Shown: positions 1 to 5,255, numbered from the stretch's first letter. The stretch: 5,255 nt of DNA from an uncultured Bacilli bacterium (GCA_944363755.1 CALVVC010000075.1:1-5255); one strand, 5' to 3'. Notes: generated from the letters alone by a model not told the origin. Program-made: numbers and translations.

Positions 1-15
1 AGTATATTTATAGAG

Positions 16-21
16 TATACT
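16..21 (+). promoter_or_regulatory. Possible -10 box for the structured RNA
   Basis: TATACT matches five of six bases of the -10 consensus. It lies 6 nt before the GGG at 28-30, so transcription would start at the first base of the structured RNA. A -35 box at normal spacing would fall before base 1, so only half of the promoter can be seen. The same six bases can pair with AGTATA at 1-6, which may be chance in such AT-rich DNA. Confidence 0.4.
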
Positions 22-27
22 ATTTAT

Positions 28-158
28 GGGAGGTAGTAGCCCCAGCCTAGCTTCGGCGTTCATAACTTCTGTTATGTTCAAAAAATTGAAGGCACTTTGC
101 CTAATTCAACATTAGGCTGCTACTAAAGAGGCTTATTTTATAATAAGACCTCTTTTTT
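28..158 (+). ncRNA. Structured small RNA or leader of unknown family
   Basis: This is an untranslated stretch with much higher GC and structure than its surroundings. Bases 35-40 and 44-49 pair perfectly with 113-124, making a 12-bp stem with a bulged CCC at 41-43. Inside are a 6-bp hairpin (61-66 with 71-76, loop TTCT), a second hairpin (TTGAA 86-90 with TTCAA 105-109, plus GGC 91-93 with GCC 99-101), and a possible GC-UUCG-GC minihairpin at 50-57. An intrinsic terminator closes it. The 5' bases 28-34 can also pair with 148-154, which would close the whole RNA and compete with the terminator. I see no hallmarks of tmRNA, SRP RNA, RNase P RNA, T-box or the common riboswitches I know. It could be a free small RNA, because the next gene has its own promoter, or a terminating leader of that gene. 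The 5' end is uncertain. Confidence 0.6.
125..158 (+). terminator. Intrinsic terminator of the structured RNA
   Basis: AAAGAGG (125-131) pairs with CCTCTTT (149-155), and CTTATT (132-137) pairs with AATAAG (142-147). The loop is TTAT, one A is bulged at 148, and a run of six T ends the stem (153-158). The 13-bp stem with a U-tract is a textbook rho-independent terminator on the + strand. Confidence 0.88.
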
Positions 159-175
159 ATAATATAAATTTTATA

Positions 176-205
176 TTGACGAACATATTTTTTGTATTAT
201 ATACT
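176..205 (+). promoter_or_regulatory. Promoter of the PBECR4-like gene
   Basis: The -35 box is TTGACG (176-181) and the -10 box is TATACT (200-205), each matching five of six consensus bases, with an 18-bp spacer. TATATA at 198-203 is an overlapping alternative -10 with a 16-bp spacer. Transcription would begin near 212, leaving a leader of about 30 nt. The promoter lies after the RNA terminator, so the gene can be transcribed independently of the RNA. Confidence 0.65.
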
Positions 206-241
206 TAATGCAATAACATTTTTTTAATTACAGGAGGACAT

Positions 242-820
242 ATGTTACAAGAAATAATTGATACGTTTGAAGAAGTAAAAAAATATATTTACATTATAGA
301 CAGAGGAAATTTAGAACCTATAATAATAAGATTCAAAAATGAACATTTCTATCATTTAATAGGGTTGCATAAAATAAATCTTGATATGTTTTTCCCAAAT
401 CAAATGCACTCTAAAGCCAAAAGATATAAACATATAAAAAAGAATATTACAAAATATGAAAATATTATAGTTAATCAAATAAAAGGAAAATATTTATTAG
501 AACTTAGAATTAAAAATTTCCATAATATTTTAGATATGTTAAATGAAGTTAACAACACTACATTATATAATTTAAAAGAAAAAGTACCAGATAGTGTTTA
601 TAATGGAGATTATGGTTTATTAAATATTATTGAAAATATTTATTGTCTTTTAGGCTTGAAGCTTGATAGTACAATTAATGATAGCAAAGTCTACGTACCA
701 CAAAGCTTTATGGCAAGTAATCGAGCAAACAAATTAATATATGGAAAACCACCTATTTATTTTAAGAAAATAATCGCAGTACCTATTAATTTATATAATA
801 ATGAGATAAGCTATATATAG
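242..820 (+). CDS. PBECR4-like (BECR-fold) putative nuclease
   Basis: This 192-aa protein is probably a PBECR4-type domain protein, of the Phage-Barnase-EndoU-ColicinE5/D-RelE-like nuclease superfamily. These are predicted metal-independent ribonucleases seen in phage proteins, integrative elements and other mobile DNA. The supporting features are the FKNEHFYHLIGLHK segment (residues 31-44, with H38 and H43), the RIKNFHNILD helix (89-98), the NGDYGLL segment (121-127), and the VPQSF strand followed by the NRANKLIYG and KK region (152-177). I place it by remembered family pattern, not by a search, and the catalytic residues are not proven. There is no signal peptide or membrane segment, so it should be cytosolic. 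The start is set by AGGAGG at 232-237, only 4 nt before ATG. It has its own promoter and follows a structured RNA. Ile, Lys and Asn are abundant and there is no Trp. It could instead be an uncharacterised lineage-specific protein. Confidence 0.62.
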   Translation: MLQEIIDTFEEVKKYIYIIDRGNLEPIIIRFKNEHFYHLIGLHKINLDMFFPNQMHSKAKRYKHIKKNITKYENIIVNQIKGKYLLELRIKNFHNILDMLNEVNNTTLYNLKEKVPDSVYNGDYGLLNIIENIYCLLGLKLDSTINDSKVYVPQSFMASNRANKLIYGKPPIYFKKIIAVPINLYNNEISYI

Positions 821-830
821 CAATTTAACT

Positions 831-846
831 CTACCCAAAATGGGAG
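831..846 (+). promoter_or_regulatory. Small hairpin covering the microORF ribosome binding site
   Basis: CCCA (834-837) pairs with TGGG (841-844) over an AAA loop, and CT (831-832) pairs with AG (845-846) across one bulged A. The 3' arm contains the GGGAG (842-846) that would serve as Shine-Dalgarno for the ATG at 852, so folding would hide it. No U-tract follows, so it is not a terminator. The hairpin is weak and could be chance. Confidence 0.3.
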
Positions 847-851
847 TATTT

Positions 852-929
852 ATGGAAATAATTTGGAATAATGCAACAGATGAAATGAAAGAAGAAATAT
901 TAACAATACTTGAAAATAATTTAAAATAG
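852..929 (+). CDS. Possible 25-aa microORF after the nuclease gene
   Basis: A short frame encodes MEIIWNNATDEMKEEILTIL followed by ENNLK, ending at TAG 927-929. It has a GGGAG Shine-Dalgarno (842-846) 5 nt before ATG 852. An in-frame ATG at 840 would add four residues (MGVF) but has no ribosome site, so 852 is preferred. After the first eight residues the peptide is an acidic, amphipathic helix pattern (DEMKEEILTILENNL). It starts 31 nt after the nuclease stop and ends just before a terminator, so it would be co-transcribed with the nuclease. It could be a small partner or antitoxin-like peptide, a decayed gene end, or a chance frame. I do not recognise it. Confidence 0.35.
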   Translation: MEIIWNNATDEMKEEILTILENNLK

Positions 930-930
930 T

Positions 931-955
931 AAAGAACTGCAAAAAACAGTTCTTT
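931..955. terminator. Bidirectional terminator between convergent genes
   Basis: AAAGAACTG (931-939) pairs perfectly with CAGTTCTTT (947-955) over a 7-nt A-rich loop, a 9-bp stem. On the + strand it ends in CTTTATT. On the minus strand the U-rich stretch of the complement of 920-933 follows. It sits exactly between the + strand cassette and the minus-strand ATPase, whose stop codon (954-956) overlaps the stem. It can therefore end both transcripts. Confidence 0.75.
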
Positions 956-2162
956 ATTCATCTTCTAATAGCCAATCTATTATATTAATAACTTTTATAC
1001 CATTATAATCTTTACTAAATGGCTTATCTAAAGTAAGTATTATTTTTTCATAATTATCATTAATACTTTCTAAACTACGTAATTCTCTTTTCCTAACTTC
1101 TTCAGTAACAATAGTCTTAGTTACTTGATAATACTTTATAGTATTAGGATTTTCTGCAACAAAATCAACTTCATAATCATTAGTTTTCCCTATATTAACC
1201 TTATATCCTCTCCTAAGTAATTCTAAATAAACTATATTTTCAAGTAAATGACCTTCATCAATATTTCTAAAACCTAATATAATATTTCTAATTCCAGTAT
1301 CTGCTATATAATATTTTCCTAATGTTTTTAATAATGCTTTACTTTTTATATCAGTTCTATCTGCTTTATACATTATAAATGATTTCTCTAACATATTTAA
1401 ATAATTATCTATAGTTTGATGATTAGAATTTAAAGCTATTTTATTAGTATTTAAATAATTACTTATTTTTGTAGAAGAAACAGAACTACCAATATTAGTT
1501 GCTAAATATTTTATAATATTCTCAAGTAATGCTGTATCTTTTATATTATTTCTATCTATTATATCTTTTTTTACAATAGTATTATATATATCATTTAAAT
1601 AAGATAAAACTAATTCATCATTATCTTTAATTAGAGTAATTGCAGGGAGTCCTCCATATTTTAAATACTCCATAAATTTATTATCCAAATCACTTTTAGT
1701 ATTATATTTATTAAATACTAAATATTCTTTAAATGATAAAGGGTACATTTTTATTTCTATATATCTACCTGATAACAAGGTTGATAACTCAGAAGATAAA
1801 AGATAAGCATTAGATCCAGTTATATATATATCAATATCAAAATCAACACTAAAAGAATTAATTGCTTTTTCCCATGCCTCAACATTTTGCACTTCATCTA
1901 ATAATAAATAAACTTTATCTTTTTTTATTTTTCCTTTAACATATTGATATAAATCTTTATAATTTTTTATATCATCATATAAAGCCGATTCAAAGTTTAT
2001 ATATATTATATTATCTTCTAAAGTATTATTATTAAGTAGATAATCTTTAAACATTAATAAAAGCGTAGACTTACCACTTCTTCTAACACCAGTTATTACT
2101 TTTATAAAAGGTTTATCTTTAGCATCTATCATTTTATTTAAATATTTTTCTCTTAATATCAT
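954..2162 (-). CDS. AAA_14 / DUF4143 ATPase (COG1373 type)
   Basis: This is a 402-aa P-loop ATPase of the widespread ATP-binding family with an AAA_14 core and DUF4143 C-terminal part. The physiological role of the family is not established. Visible motifs are Walker A GVRRSGKST (25-33), Walker B VYLLLDE (84-90, with D89 and E90), the sensor-1-like ITGSNA (114-119), SGR (131-133) with a likely arginine finger, and the PLSFKEY signature (141-147). The C-terminus resembles a PD-(D/E)xK nuclease fold: LLEN (E308), EVDFV (E331, D333) and YYQV (Q346). No Lys stands at the usual position after Q346, so cleavage activity is doubtful. Length is typical and the gene looks intact. GGTGAT (2168-2173) is the ribosome site, 5 nt before the start. 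It has its own promoter with a palindrome at the -35 end and is transcribed alone. Such ATPases are often strain-variable. Confidence 0.9.
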   Translation of the reverse strand: MILREKYLNKMIDAKDKPFIKVITGVRRSGKSTLLLMFKDYLLNNNTLEDNIIYINFESALYDDIKNYKDLYQYVKGKIKKDKVYLLLDEVQNVEAWEKAINSFSVDFDIDIYITGSNAYLLSSELSTLLSGRYIEIKMYPLSFKEYLVFNKYNTKSDLDNKFMEYLKYGGLPAITLIKDNDELVLSYLNDIYNTIVKKDIIDRNNIKDTALLENIIKYLATNIGSSVSSTKISNYLNTNKIALNSNHQTIDNYLNMLEKSFIMYKADRTDIKSKALLKTLGKYYIADTGIRNIILGFRNIDEGHLLENIVYLELLRRGYKVNIGKTNDYEVDFVAENPNTIKYYQVTKTIVTEEVRKRELRSLESINDNYEKIILTLDKPFSKDYNGIKVINIIDWLLEDE

Positions 2163-2179
2163 AATAAATCACCAATTAA

Positions 2180-2208
2180 ATAATATCACAAAAATAGTTT
2201 TATGTAAA
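2180..2208 (-). promoter_or_regulatory. Promoter of the DUF4143 ATPase gene
   Basis: Read on the minus strand, TTTACA (2208-2203) is the -35 box and TATTAT (2185-2180) the -10 box, with a 17-bp spacer. TGA directly before the -10 makes it an extended -10 promoter. The predicted start near 2173 leaves an untranslated leader of only about 11 nt that begins at the ribosome site. Bases 2206-2208 of the -35 box are shared with the 30-bp palindrome. Confidence 0.65.
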
Positions 2209-2235
2209 GTTTTGCAAATATATTTGCAAAACTTT
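2206..2235. repeat. Perfect 30-bp palindrome, probable operator
   Basis: Bases 2206-2220 are the exact reverse complement of 2221-2235. The core half-site is TTTTGCAAATA (2210-2220) with its inverted copy TATTTGCAAAA (2221-2231). It overlaps the -35 box of the ATPase promoter, as expected for a repressor site. As RNA it would form a hairpin. On the + strand that hairpin is followed by eight T (2238-2245), while on the minus strand no U-tract follows. So it is not a normal terminator for the upstream minus-strand operon. Confidence 0.8.
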
Positions 2236-2249
2236 TATTTTTTTTAACT

Positions 2250-2260
2250 TTTTGCAAATA
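2250..2260 (+). repeat. Third copy of the palindrome half-site
   Basis: TTTTGCAAATA is an exact direct copy of 2210-2220, 40 bp away and in the same orientation. It lies directly beside the stop codon of the ucpA-like gene. Its distance is close to four helical turns, so a protein bound at the palindrome could also contact it on the same face. In RNA it could pair with the inverted copy at 2221-2231 instead of the palindrome arm. Confidence 0.6.
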
Positions 2261-2261
2261 C

Positions 2262-3050
2262 TTATACTCCCATTGTAACAGTCTCAGGTAAAGTAGAACC
2301 ACCATCTATCACAATAGATGTACCTGTTATATAACTAGATGAATCACTTGCAAGAAAACAAGCAAGTTCTCCTAACTCACTAGGGTCTCCTAATCTTTTC
2401 ATAGGAATACTCTTAGCAATACCATTAATTACACTTTCTGGGTCACTTGCATTTGACTCTTTAGCCATACCATCAACCATAGGTGTTCTAATATAACCAG
2501 GAAGTATAGCATTTACTCTAATATTATGTTCTACTTCTTCACGGGCTAAAGCCTTAGTAAAACCAACAAGAGCAGCCTTTGTAGTAGCATAAGCAACTTC
2601 ACCTGAATCTGCAACCATAGGACCAGTTACACTAGATAAATTAATAATACTAGCTTTACCACTACTTCTTAACATAGGAAGTAATACTTTAGTAACATTC
2701 CAAGTACCTTTAATATTAATATCAAAATGTAAGTCTCTCATCTCATCTGACATATTTTCAAAAGTTTCTAACTTACAAATACCGGCATTATTTACTAAAA
2801 TATCAACATGGTCATAATATTTTTTAATAATATCTACAACTTGAACTAACAAATTTTTATTACTTATATCAACATTAATACCTAATACTTTATATCCCTT
2901 AGTACCTAATTCATTAACTGTATTAGTTAATTCAGTTGACTTATCTAAAATAACAACAGACGCTCCATATTTAAGTAATGATTCAACTATTCCTTTACCA
3001 TTACCCATGGCACCTCCAGTAACAACTGCAACTTTTCCTTGTAAATTCAT
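2262..3050 (-). CDS. ucpA: UcpA-like short-chain dehydrogenase/reductase
   Basis: This 262-aa classical SDR oxidoreductase uses NAD(P)(H) in the cytosol. It matches remembered E. coli UcpA along its length, including NMSDEMRDLHFDINIKGTWN (99-118) and the C-terminal VIDGGSTLPETV block (about 247-258). E. coli UcpA has been linked to furan aldehyde tolerance, but its natural substrate is not settled. Visible motifs are the cofactor loop TGGAMGNG (11-18), D36 at the end of the second strand (favouring NAD), D61, NNAG (87-90), and the catalytic tetrad N112, S140, Y154 and K158 (YATTK). One oddity is GNG where most members have GIG. It is the last gene of a three-gene operon, one base after the stop of the upstream small membrane protein. 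Its ribosome site GAGGG lies inside that gene's last codons, which suggests translational coupling. No clear terminator follows. Confidence 0.88.
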   Translation of the reverse strand: MNLQGKVAVVTGGAMGNGKGIVESLLKYGASVVILDKSTELTNTVNELGTKGYKVLGINVDISNKNLLVQVVDIIKKYYDHVDILVNNAGICKLETFENMSDEMRDLHFDINIKGTWNVTKVLLPMLRSSGKASIINLSSVTGPMVADSGEVAYATTKAALVGFTKALAREEVEHNIRVNAILPGYIRTPMVDGMAKESNASDPESVINGIAKSIPMKRLGDPSELGELACFLASDSSSYITGTSIVIDGGSTLPETVTMGV

Positions 3051-3051
3051 A

Positions 3052-3402
3052 TTATCCCTCTTTCCTATTCTTTTTAATTATACTACTATTTTTCATTTTA
3101 TCATATTGTTTATACATATATTGGACACTATTTTCCAAAAAGAAATAATGATATACATAAAATCCATCAAAAATTAATAATATAAAAAATACAATAAACA
3201 TAGCAAAGATATACTTAGTAATAAACAAAAATAATATCGTAAAGAAAACATATGATAGAGTTATTACTAAATGAATTACTCTTTCTTTTTGAAATAATTT
3301 CATTTTAAATAGAAAGTCATCTATCTCATCACTACTAAATTTATGATTATTGTTAATTTTTCTATCAATGTCCCCAATATATTCCTTCATATACTCTTTC
3401 AT
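3052..3402 (-). CDS. Small two-helix membrane protein, function unknown
   Basis: This 116-aa protein has a charged N-terminus, two hydrophobic helices (about 42-61 and 64-86, joined by a short TK turn) and a basic C-terminal tail. Both ends are probably cytosolic. Two flanking segments look family-like: FSSDEIDDFLFKMKLFQKER before the first helix, and HYFFLENSVQYMYKQYDKM after the second. I recall similar conserved hypothetical proteins in Bacillota but know no function. The start ATG overlaps the stop of the upstream FAD gene as TAATG, and AAAGGA, 7 nt before it, is the ribosome site. An internal Met at residue 5 is a weaker choice. Its place between two oxidoreductase genes suggests it may anchor or assist one of them, which is inference only. 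Confidence 0.8.
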   Translation of the reverse strand: MKEYMKEYIGDIDRKINNNHKFSSDEIDDFLFKMKLFQKERVIHLVITLSYVFFTILFLFITKYIFAMFIVFFILLIFDGFYVYHYFFLENSVQYMYKQYDKMKNSSIIKKNRKEG

Positions 3403-4778
3403 TACTTATTCCTTTCAATTATATCTTTAGAAGCAATTAAACCAGTCGCTGCTGCTGCTACAATATTACCTGCTTTACCAGCTCCATCACCTACAAAGTA
3501 AATATTTTCCTTATCTATTTTCATATTATTATCAGTAGTAATCTCATTACTAAAAAACTTTATCTCCGGTCCATATAAAAGTGTCTCTCCATTATTAACC
3601 CCAGGAATAATTTTATCTAAAACTTCAAGTCCTTCTAGTATATTAGTAACAATTCTATGAGGTAAAGCAAGGGCTAAATCCCCTGCTGTATAGTCTTTTA
3701 AAGTAGGCTCTACATAATTTTTTCTAATTCTCTCTTTAGTAGAACGTCTTCCTCTTCTTAAGTCTTTAAGAGTCTGTAATATAGGTTTCCCACCACCTAA
3801 AGTATTAGCAAGTTTTGCAATAGACTCTCCATATTCTCTAGTATTAGTAACTGGTTCTGTTAAATTAATTTTAGAAATAAAAGCAAAGTTAGAATTATCT
3901 GATTTAATATCTTTTAAGGCATGCCCATTTACACAAATATAACCATAATAATTCTCTTTAGTAACATTACCTCCTGGATTAGTACAAAAAGTTCTAATCT
4001 CATCATCATAAGTTTTAGTCTTAATAAATATAGTTGGATCATAAATAACATCTGTAATTTCTTTTAAAATCTCTTTCCTTACTTCTACTCTAACACCTAT
4101 TTCTATACTTTGTGATGTATAAGGAATATTATATTTATCTGCTAACTCTTGTACCCACTTAGCCCCTGTTCTACCAGGTGCTACTATAACATTTTTTGCT
4201 TTATATTCCTTATCTTTAGATGATATAACATAATAATCTTTTTCTTTTTTTATATCACTACATTTAAAATTATCAAGCAAAGTAACCCCTAAATCTTTTA
4301 AAGTATTTTCAATATCTTCAATATATTTAGGTAAATAATCACTACCTAAATGTTTTTGTTTAATAATCAAAAGATTAGCCCCTGCTTTAGCAATCATACC
4401 ATCTAACTTTAAAGCTTCATCCATATTACTAGGATAAGTATCACTGTCCATATGAAATTCATTAAAAATAGATTCTACTTCATCAATTAATTTATAAGCA
4501 TCACTTTTATCCATATACTTAAATAAATCTGTTTTACCTAACTTAGGAATAAAATTAAGTTTACCATCAGAAAATGTTCCCGCACCACCATATCCTGATA
4601 AAATATTACAAGGATTACAATTAGCACAAGGAATACCTTTAGAGTTCATTGGACAAACTCTTTTTCTAGTAAACTTACCTTCATCAACTAATAATACTTT
4701 TAATTTACTATTACGAGCAAGATATAAAGAAGAAAAAAGTCCTGCTGGTCCCGCTCCTACTACTATAACATCATACAT
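3402..4778 (-). CDS. FAD-dependent dehydrogenase, COG2509 type
   Basis: This 458-aa flavoprotein resembles the uncharacterised FAD-dependent dehydrogenases of COG2509. The N-terminal Rossmann motif GAGPAG (8-13) and acidic D31/E32 at the second strand bind FAD. APGRTG (199-204) is the second dinucleotide-region motif, and FVGDGAGKAGN (428-438) is the typical C-terminal FAD-contacting motif. GYGGAGTFSDGKL (61-73) is a strong family signature. Four cysteines, C41, C50, C53 and C56, form C-x8-C-x2-C-x2-C just before it and could hold a metal, an Fe-S cluster or a redox disulfide. The substrate is unknown. It is soluble, with no signal peptide. It is the first gene of the operon and overlaps the next gene by one base. 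The ribosome site is not strong: AGGT lies 9 nt before ATG, and the better AGGTGG lies about 15 nt away. Confidence 0.87.
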   Translation of the reverse strand: MYDVIVVGAGPAGLFSSLYLARNSKLKVLLVDEGKFTRKRVCPMNSKGIPCANCNPCNILSGYGGAGTFSDGKLNFIPKLGKTDLFKYMDKSDAYKLIDEVESIFNEFHMDSDTYPSNMDEALKLDGMIAKAGANLLIIKQKHLGSDYLPKYIEDIENTLKDLGVTLLDNFKCSDIKKEKDYYVISSKDKEYKAKNVIVAPGRTGAKWVQELADKYNIPYTSQSIEIGVRVEVRKEILKEITDVIYDPTIFIKTKTYDDEIRTFCTNPGGNVTKENYYGYICVNGHALKDIKSDNSNFAFISKINLTEPVTNTREYGESIAKLANTLGGGKPILQTLKDLRRGRRSTKERIRKNYVEPTLKDYTAGDLALALPHRIVTNILEGLEVLDKIIPGVNNGETLLYGPEIKFFSNEITTDNNMKIDKENIYFVGDGAGKAGNIVAAAATGLIASKDIIERNK

Positions 4779-4801
4779 ATTATCACTACCTATCCACCTT
4801 T

Positions 4802-4830
4802 ATTTTACACTAAATTTTAAAAAAAAGAAA
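4802..4830 (-). promoter_or_regulatory. Weak promoter candidate for the three-gene operon
   Basis: On the minus strand TAAAAT (4807-4802) is a fair -10 box, about 24 bases before the start codon. At 17-bp spacing the -35 position reads TTTCTT, a poor match within a T-rich run. Position between divergent genes makes a promoter necessary here, but the exact boxes are uncertain. Confidence 0.35.
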
Positions 4831-4843
4831 TATATGATAAAAT
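4815..4843 (+). promoter_or_regulatory. Extended -10 promoter candidate of ylmH
   Basis: TGATAAAAT (4835-4843) is an extended -10 element. The -35 position at 17-bp spacing is TTTTAA (4815-4820), weak but tolerable with an extended -10. Transcription would start near 4850, giving a leader of roughly 20 nt. It overlaps the candidate promoter of the divergent operon. Confidence 0.5.
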
Positions 4844-4868
4844 AATAAACAATTAAGAAGGGATAACT

Positions 4869-5255
4869 ATGTATAACATTAAGAAAAATATTGATAGATT
4901 AAATAGAGGTGAACCTACTTTCTTTTTAGAGCCTAACGAGGTTAAAGAAATAAATAAATATTTTAAAAAGGATGAATTTAATATCTTTAAATTATTTGAA
5001 GAAGCTGAAAAAGTAATTCTTTATAAGGATATTCCTCCTAAAGTAATATTATTTAAAATAATAACTAAAGACTCTCTTAGACATCAAGATATTTTAGGTA
5101 GTATCTTTTCTTTAAATATAGATAAAGAATTATTTGGTGATATCATAATAGATAATAATAACTATTACTTTTATTTATTAGATTCTATGAAAGATTATTT
5201 TTTAACTAACTTTAATAAGATTAAGAACAATTACATTGAACTAGAAGAAATAGAT
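4869..5255 (+). CDS. ylmH: YlmH-like RNA-binding protein, N-terminal part
   Basis: The first 129 residues are visible and the frame runs open to the window end. The protein matches the N-terminal domain of YlmH: FFLEPNEV (18-25, like FLDP in B. subtilis), then LRHQDILGSIFSLNIDKELF (70-89), GDIIID (90-95), and KIKNNYIELEEI (117-128) leading towards the S4 domain. YlmH is about 257 aa in B. subtilis, so the RNA-binding S4 domain lies outside the window. It is an S4-domain protein of the ylm genes near the division cluster, and recent B. subtilis work links it to clearing stalled large ribosomal subunits. AAGGGA (4858-4863), 5 nt before ATG, sets the start. It is transcribed away from the oxidoreductase operon. 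Confidence 0.9.
   Translation, partial: MYNIKKNIDRLNRGEPTFFLEPNEVKEINKYFKKDEFNIFKLFEEAEKVILYKDIPPKVILFKIITKDSLRHQDILGSIFSLNIDKELFGDIIIDNNNYYFYLLDSMKDYFLTNFNKIKNNYIELEEID

Noticed and set aside
1..21. Hairpin AGTATA/TATACT as part of the RNA
   Set aside because: The pairing is pure AT apart from one G-C pair, is short and has a 9-nt loop. The 3' arm is better explained as a -10 box.
28..158. tmRNA, SRP RNA, RNase P RNA, tRNA, T-box or common riboswitch
   Set aside because: None of their signature sequences (for example the SRP GGAAGGA loop, the T-box GGUGGUACC, a CCA-ended acceptor stem) is present. GGGAG plus GTAGC recalls the yybP-ykoY Mn element, but its downstream conserved ACATACTC part is missing.
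1..160. Type III toxin-antitoxin RNA
   Set aside because: Such antitoxin RNAs consist of tandem repeats before the toxin gene. No tandem repeats are present, and the protein does not look like ToxN.
818..929. MicroORF as a frameshifted C-terminus of the nuclease gene
   Set aside because: The two frames differ, the nuclease gene ends normally with TAG, and the microORF has its own start and ribosome site. No missing family segment was evident.
2206..2260. CRISPR array or insertion sequence end
   Set aside because: Only three 11-bp copies occur, with unequal arrangement and no spacers, and no transposase or target duplication is visible.
242..5255. Use of TGA as tryptophan (code 4)
   Set aside because: The Trp codons I checked (in the ATPase, SDR, flavoprotein and microORF) are TGG, and all frames are full length under the standard code. 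Absence of TGA stops fits simple AT bias with few genes.

Overview
This is a very AT-rich window with compact genes. Stops are only TAA or TAG, Shine-Dalgarno sites are purine-rich, and U-tract terminators are present. Together with a YlmH homologue at the right edge, this points to a low-GC Bacillota chromosome, probably Bacilli or a lineage close to the Mollicutes. Every Trp codon I checked is TGG and the ORFs read through under the standard code, so code 4 is not needed. The species cannot be named from the sequence.

Left part, + strand (1-930). The window opens with a compact structured RNA candidate (about 28-158). It has a bulged 12-bp closing stem, internal hairpins and a strong intrinsic terminator. 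I could not assign it to a known family. A separate promoter (176-205) then drives a 192-aa protein that looks like a PBECR4-type (BECR-fold, predicted ribonuclease) protein. A possible 25-aa microORF follows, with its ribosome binding site inside a small hairpin. This RNA-plus-nuclease arrangement is the most likely place for something undescribed.

Middle (931-2260). A bidirectional hairpin terminator separates the left block from a convergent minus-strand gene, a solitary AAA_14/DUF4143 ATPase (COG1373 type). That ATPase has a good extended -10 promoter. The -35 end of the promoter lies in the edge of a perfect 30-bp palindrome, and a third copy of the half-site sits 40 bp away. This suggests an operator.

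Right part (2262-4778, minus strand). Three tightly coupled genes form an operon. In transcription order they are a COG2509-type FAD-dependent dehydrogenase, a 116-aa two-helix membrane protein, and a short-chain dehydrogenase closely resembling UcpA. Their junctions are a 1-nt TAATG overlap and a 1-nt gap, so they are probably co-translated. The substrates are unknown.

Right edge (4779-5255). A 90-bp divergent promoter region separates the operon from ylmH (+ strand), which runs off the window. YlmH is an RNA-binding protein of ribosome and division-cluster context, and its S4 domain lies beyond the end. The right half looks like ordinary chromosome. The left half (RNA, PBECR4-like nuclease, microORF, DUF4143 ATPase) looks like accessory content.
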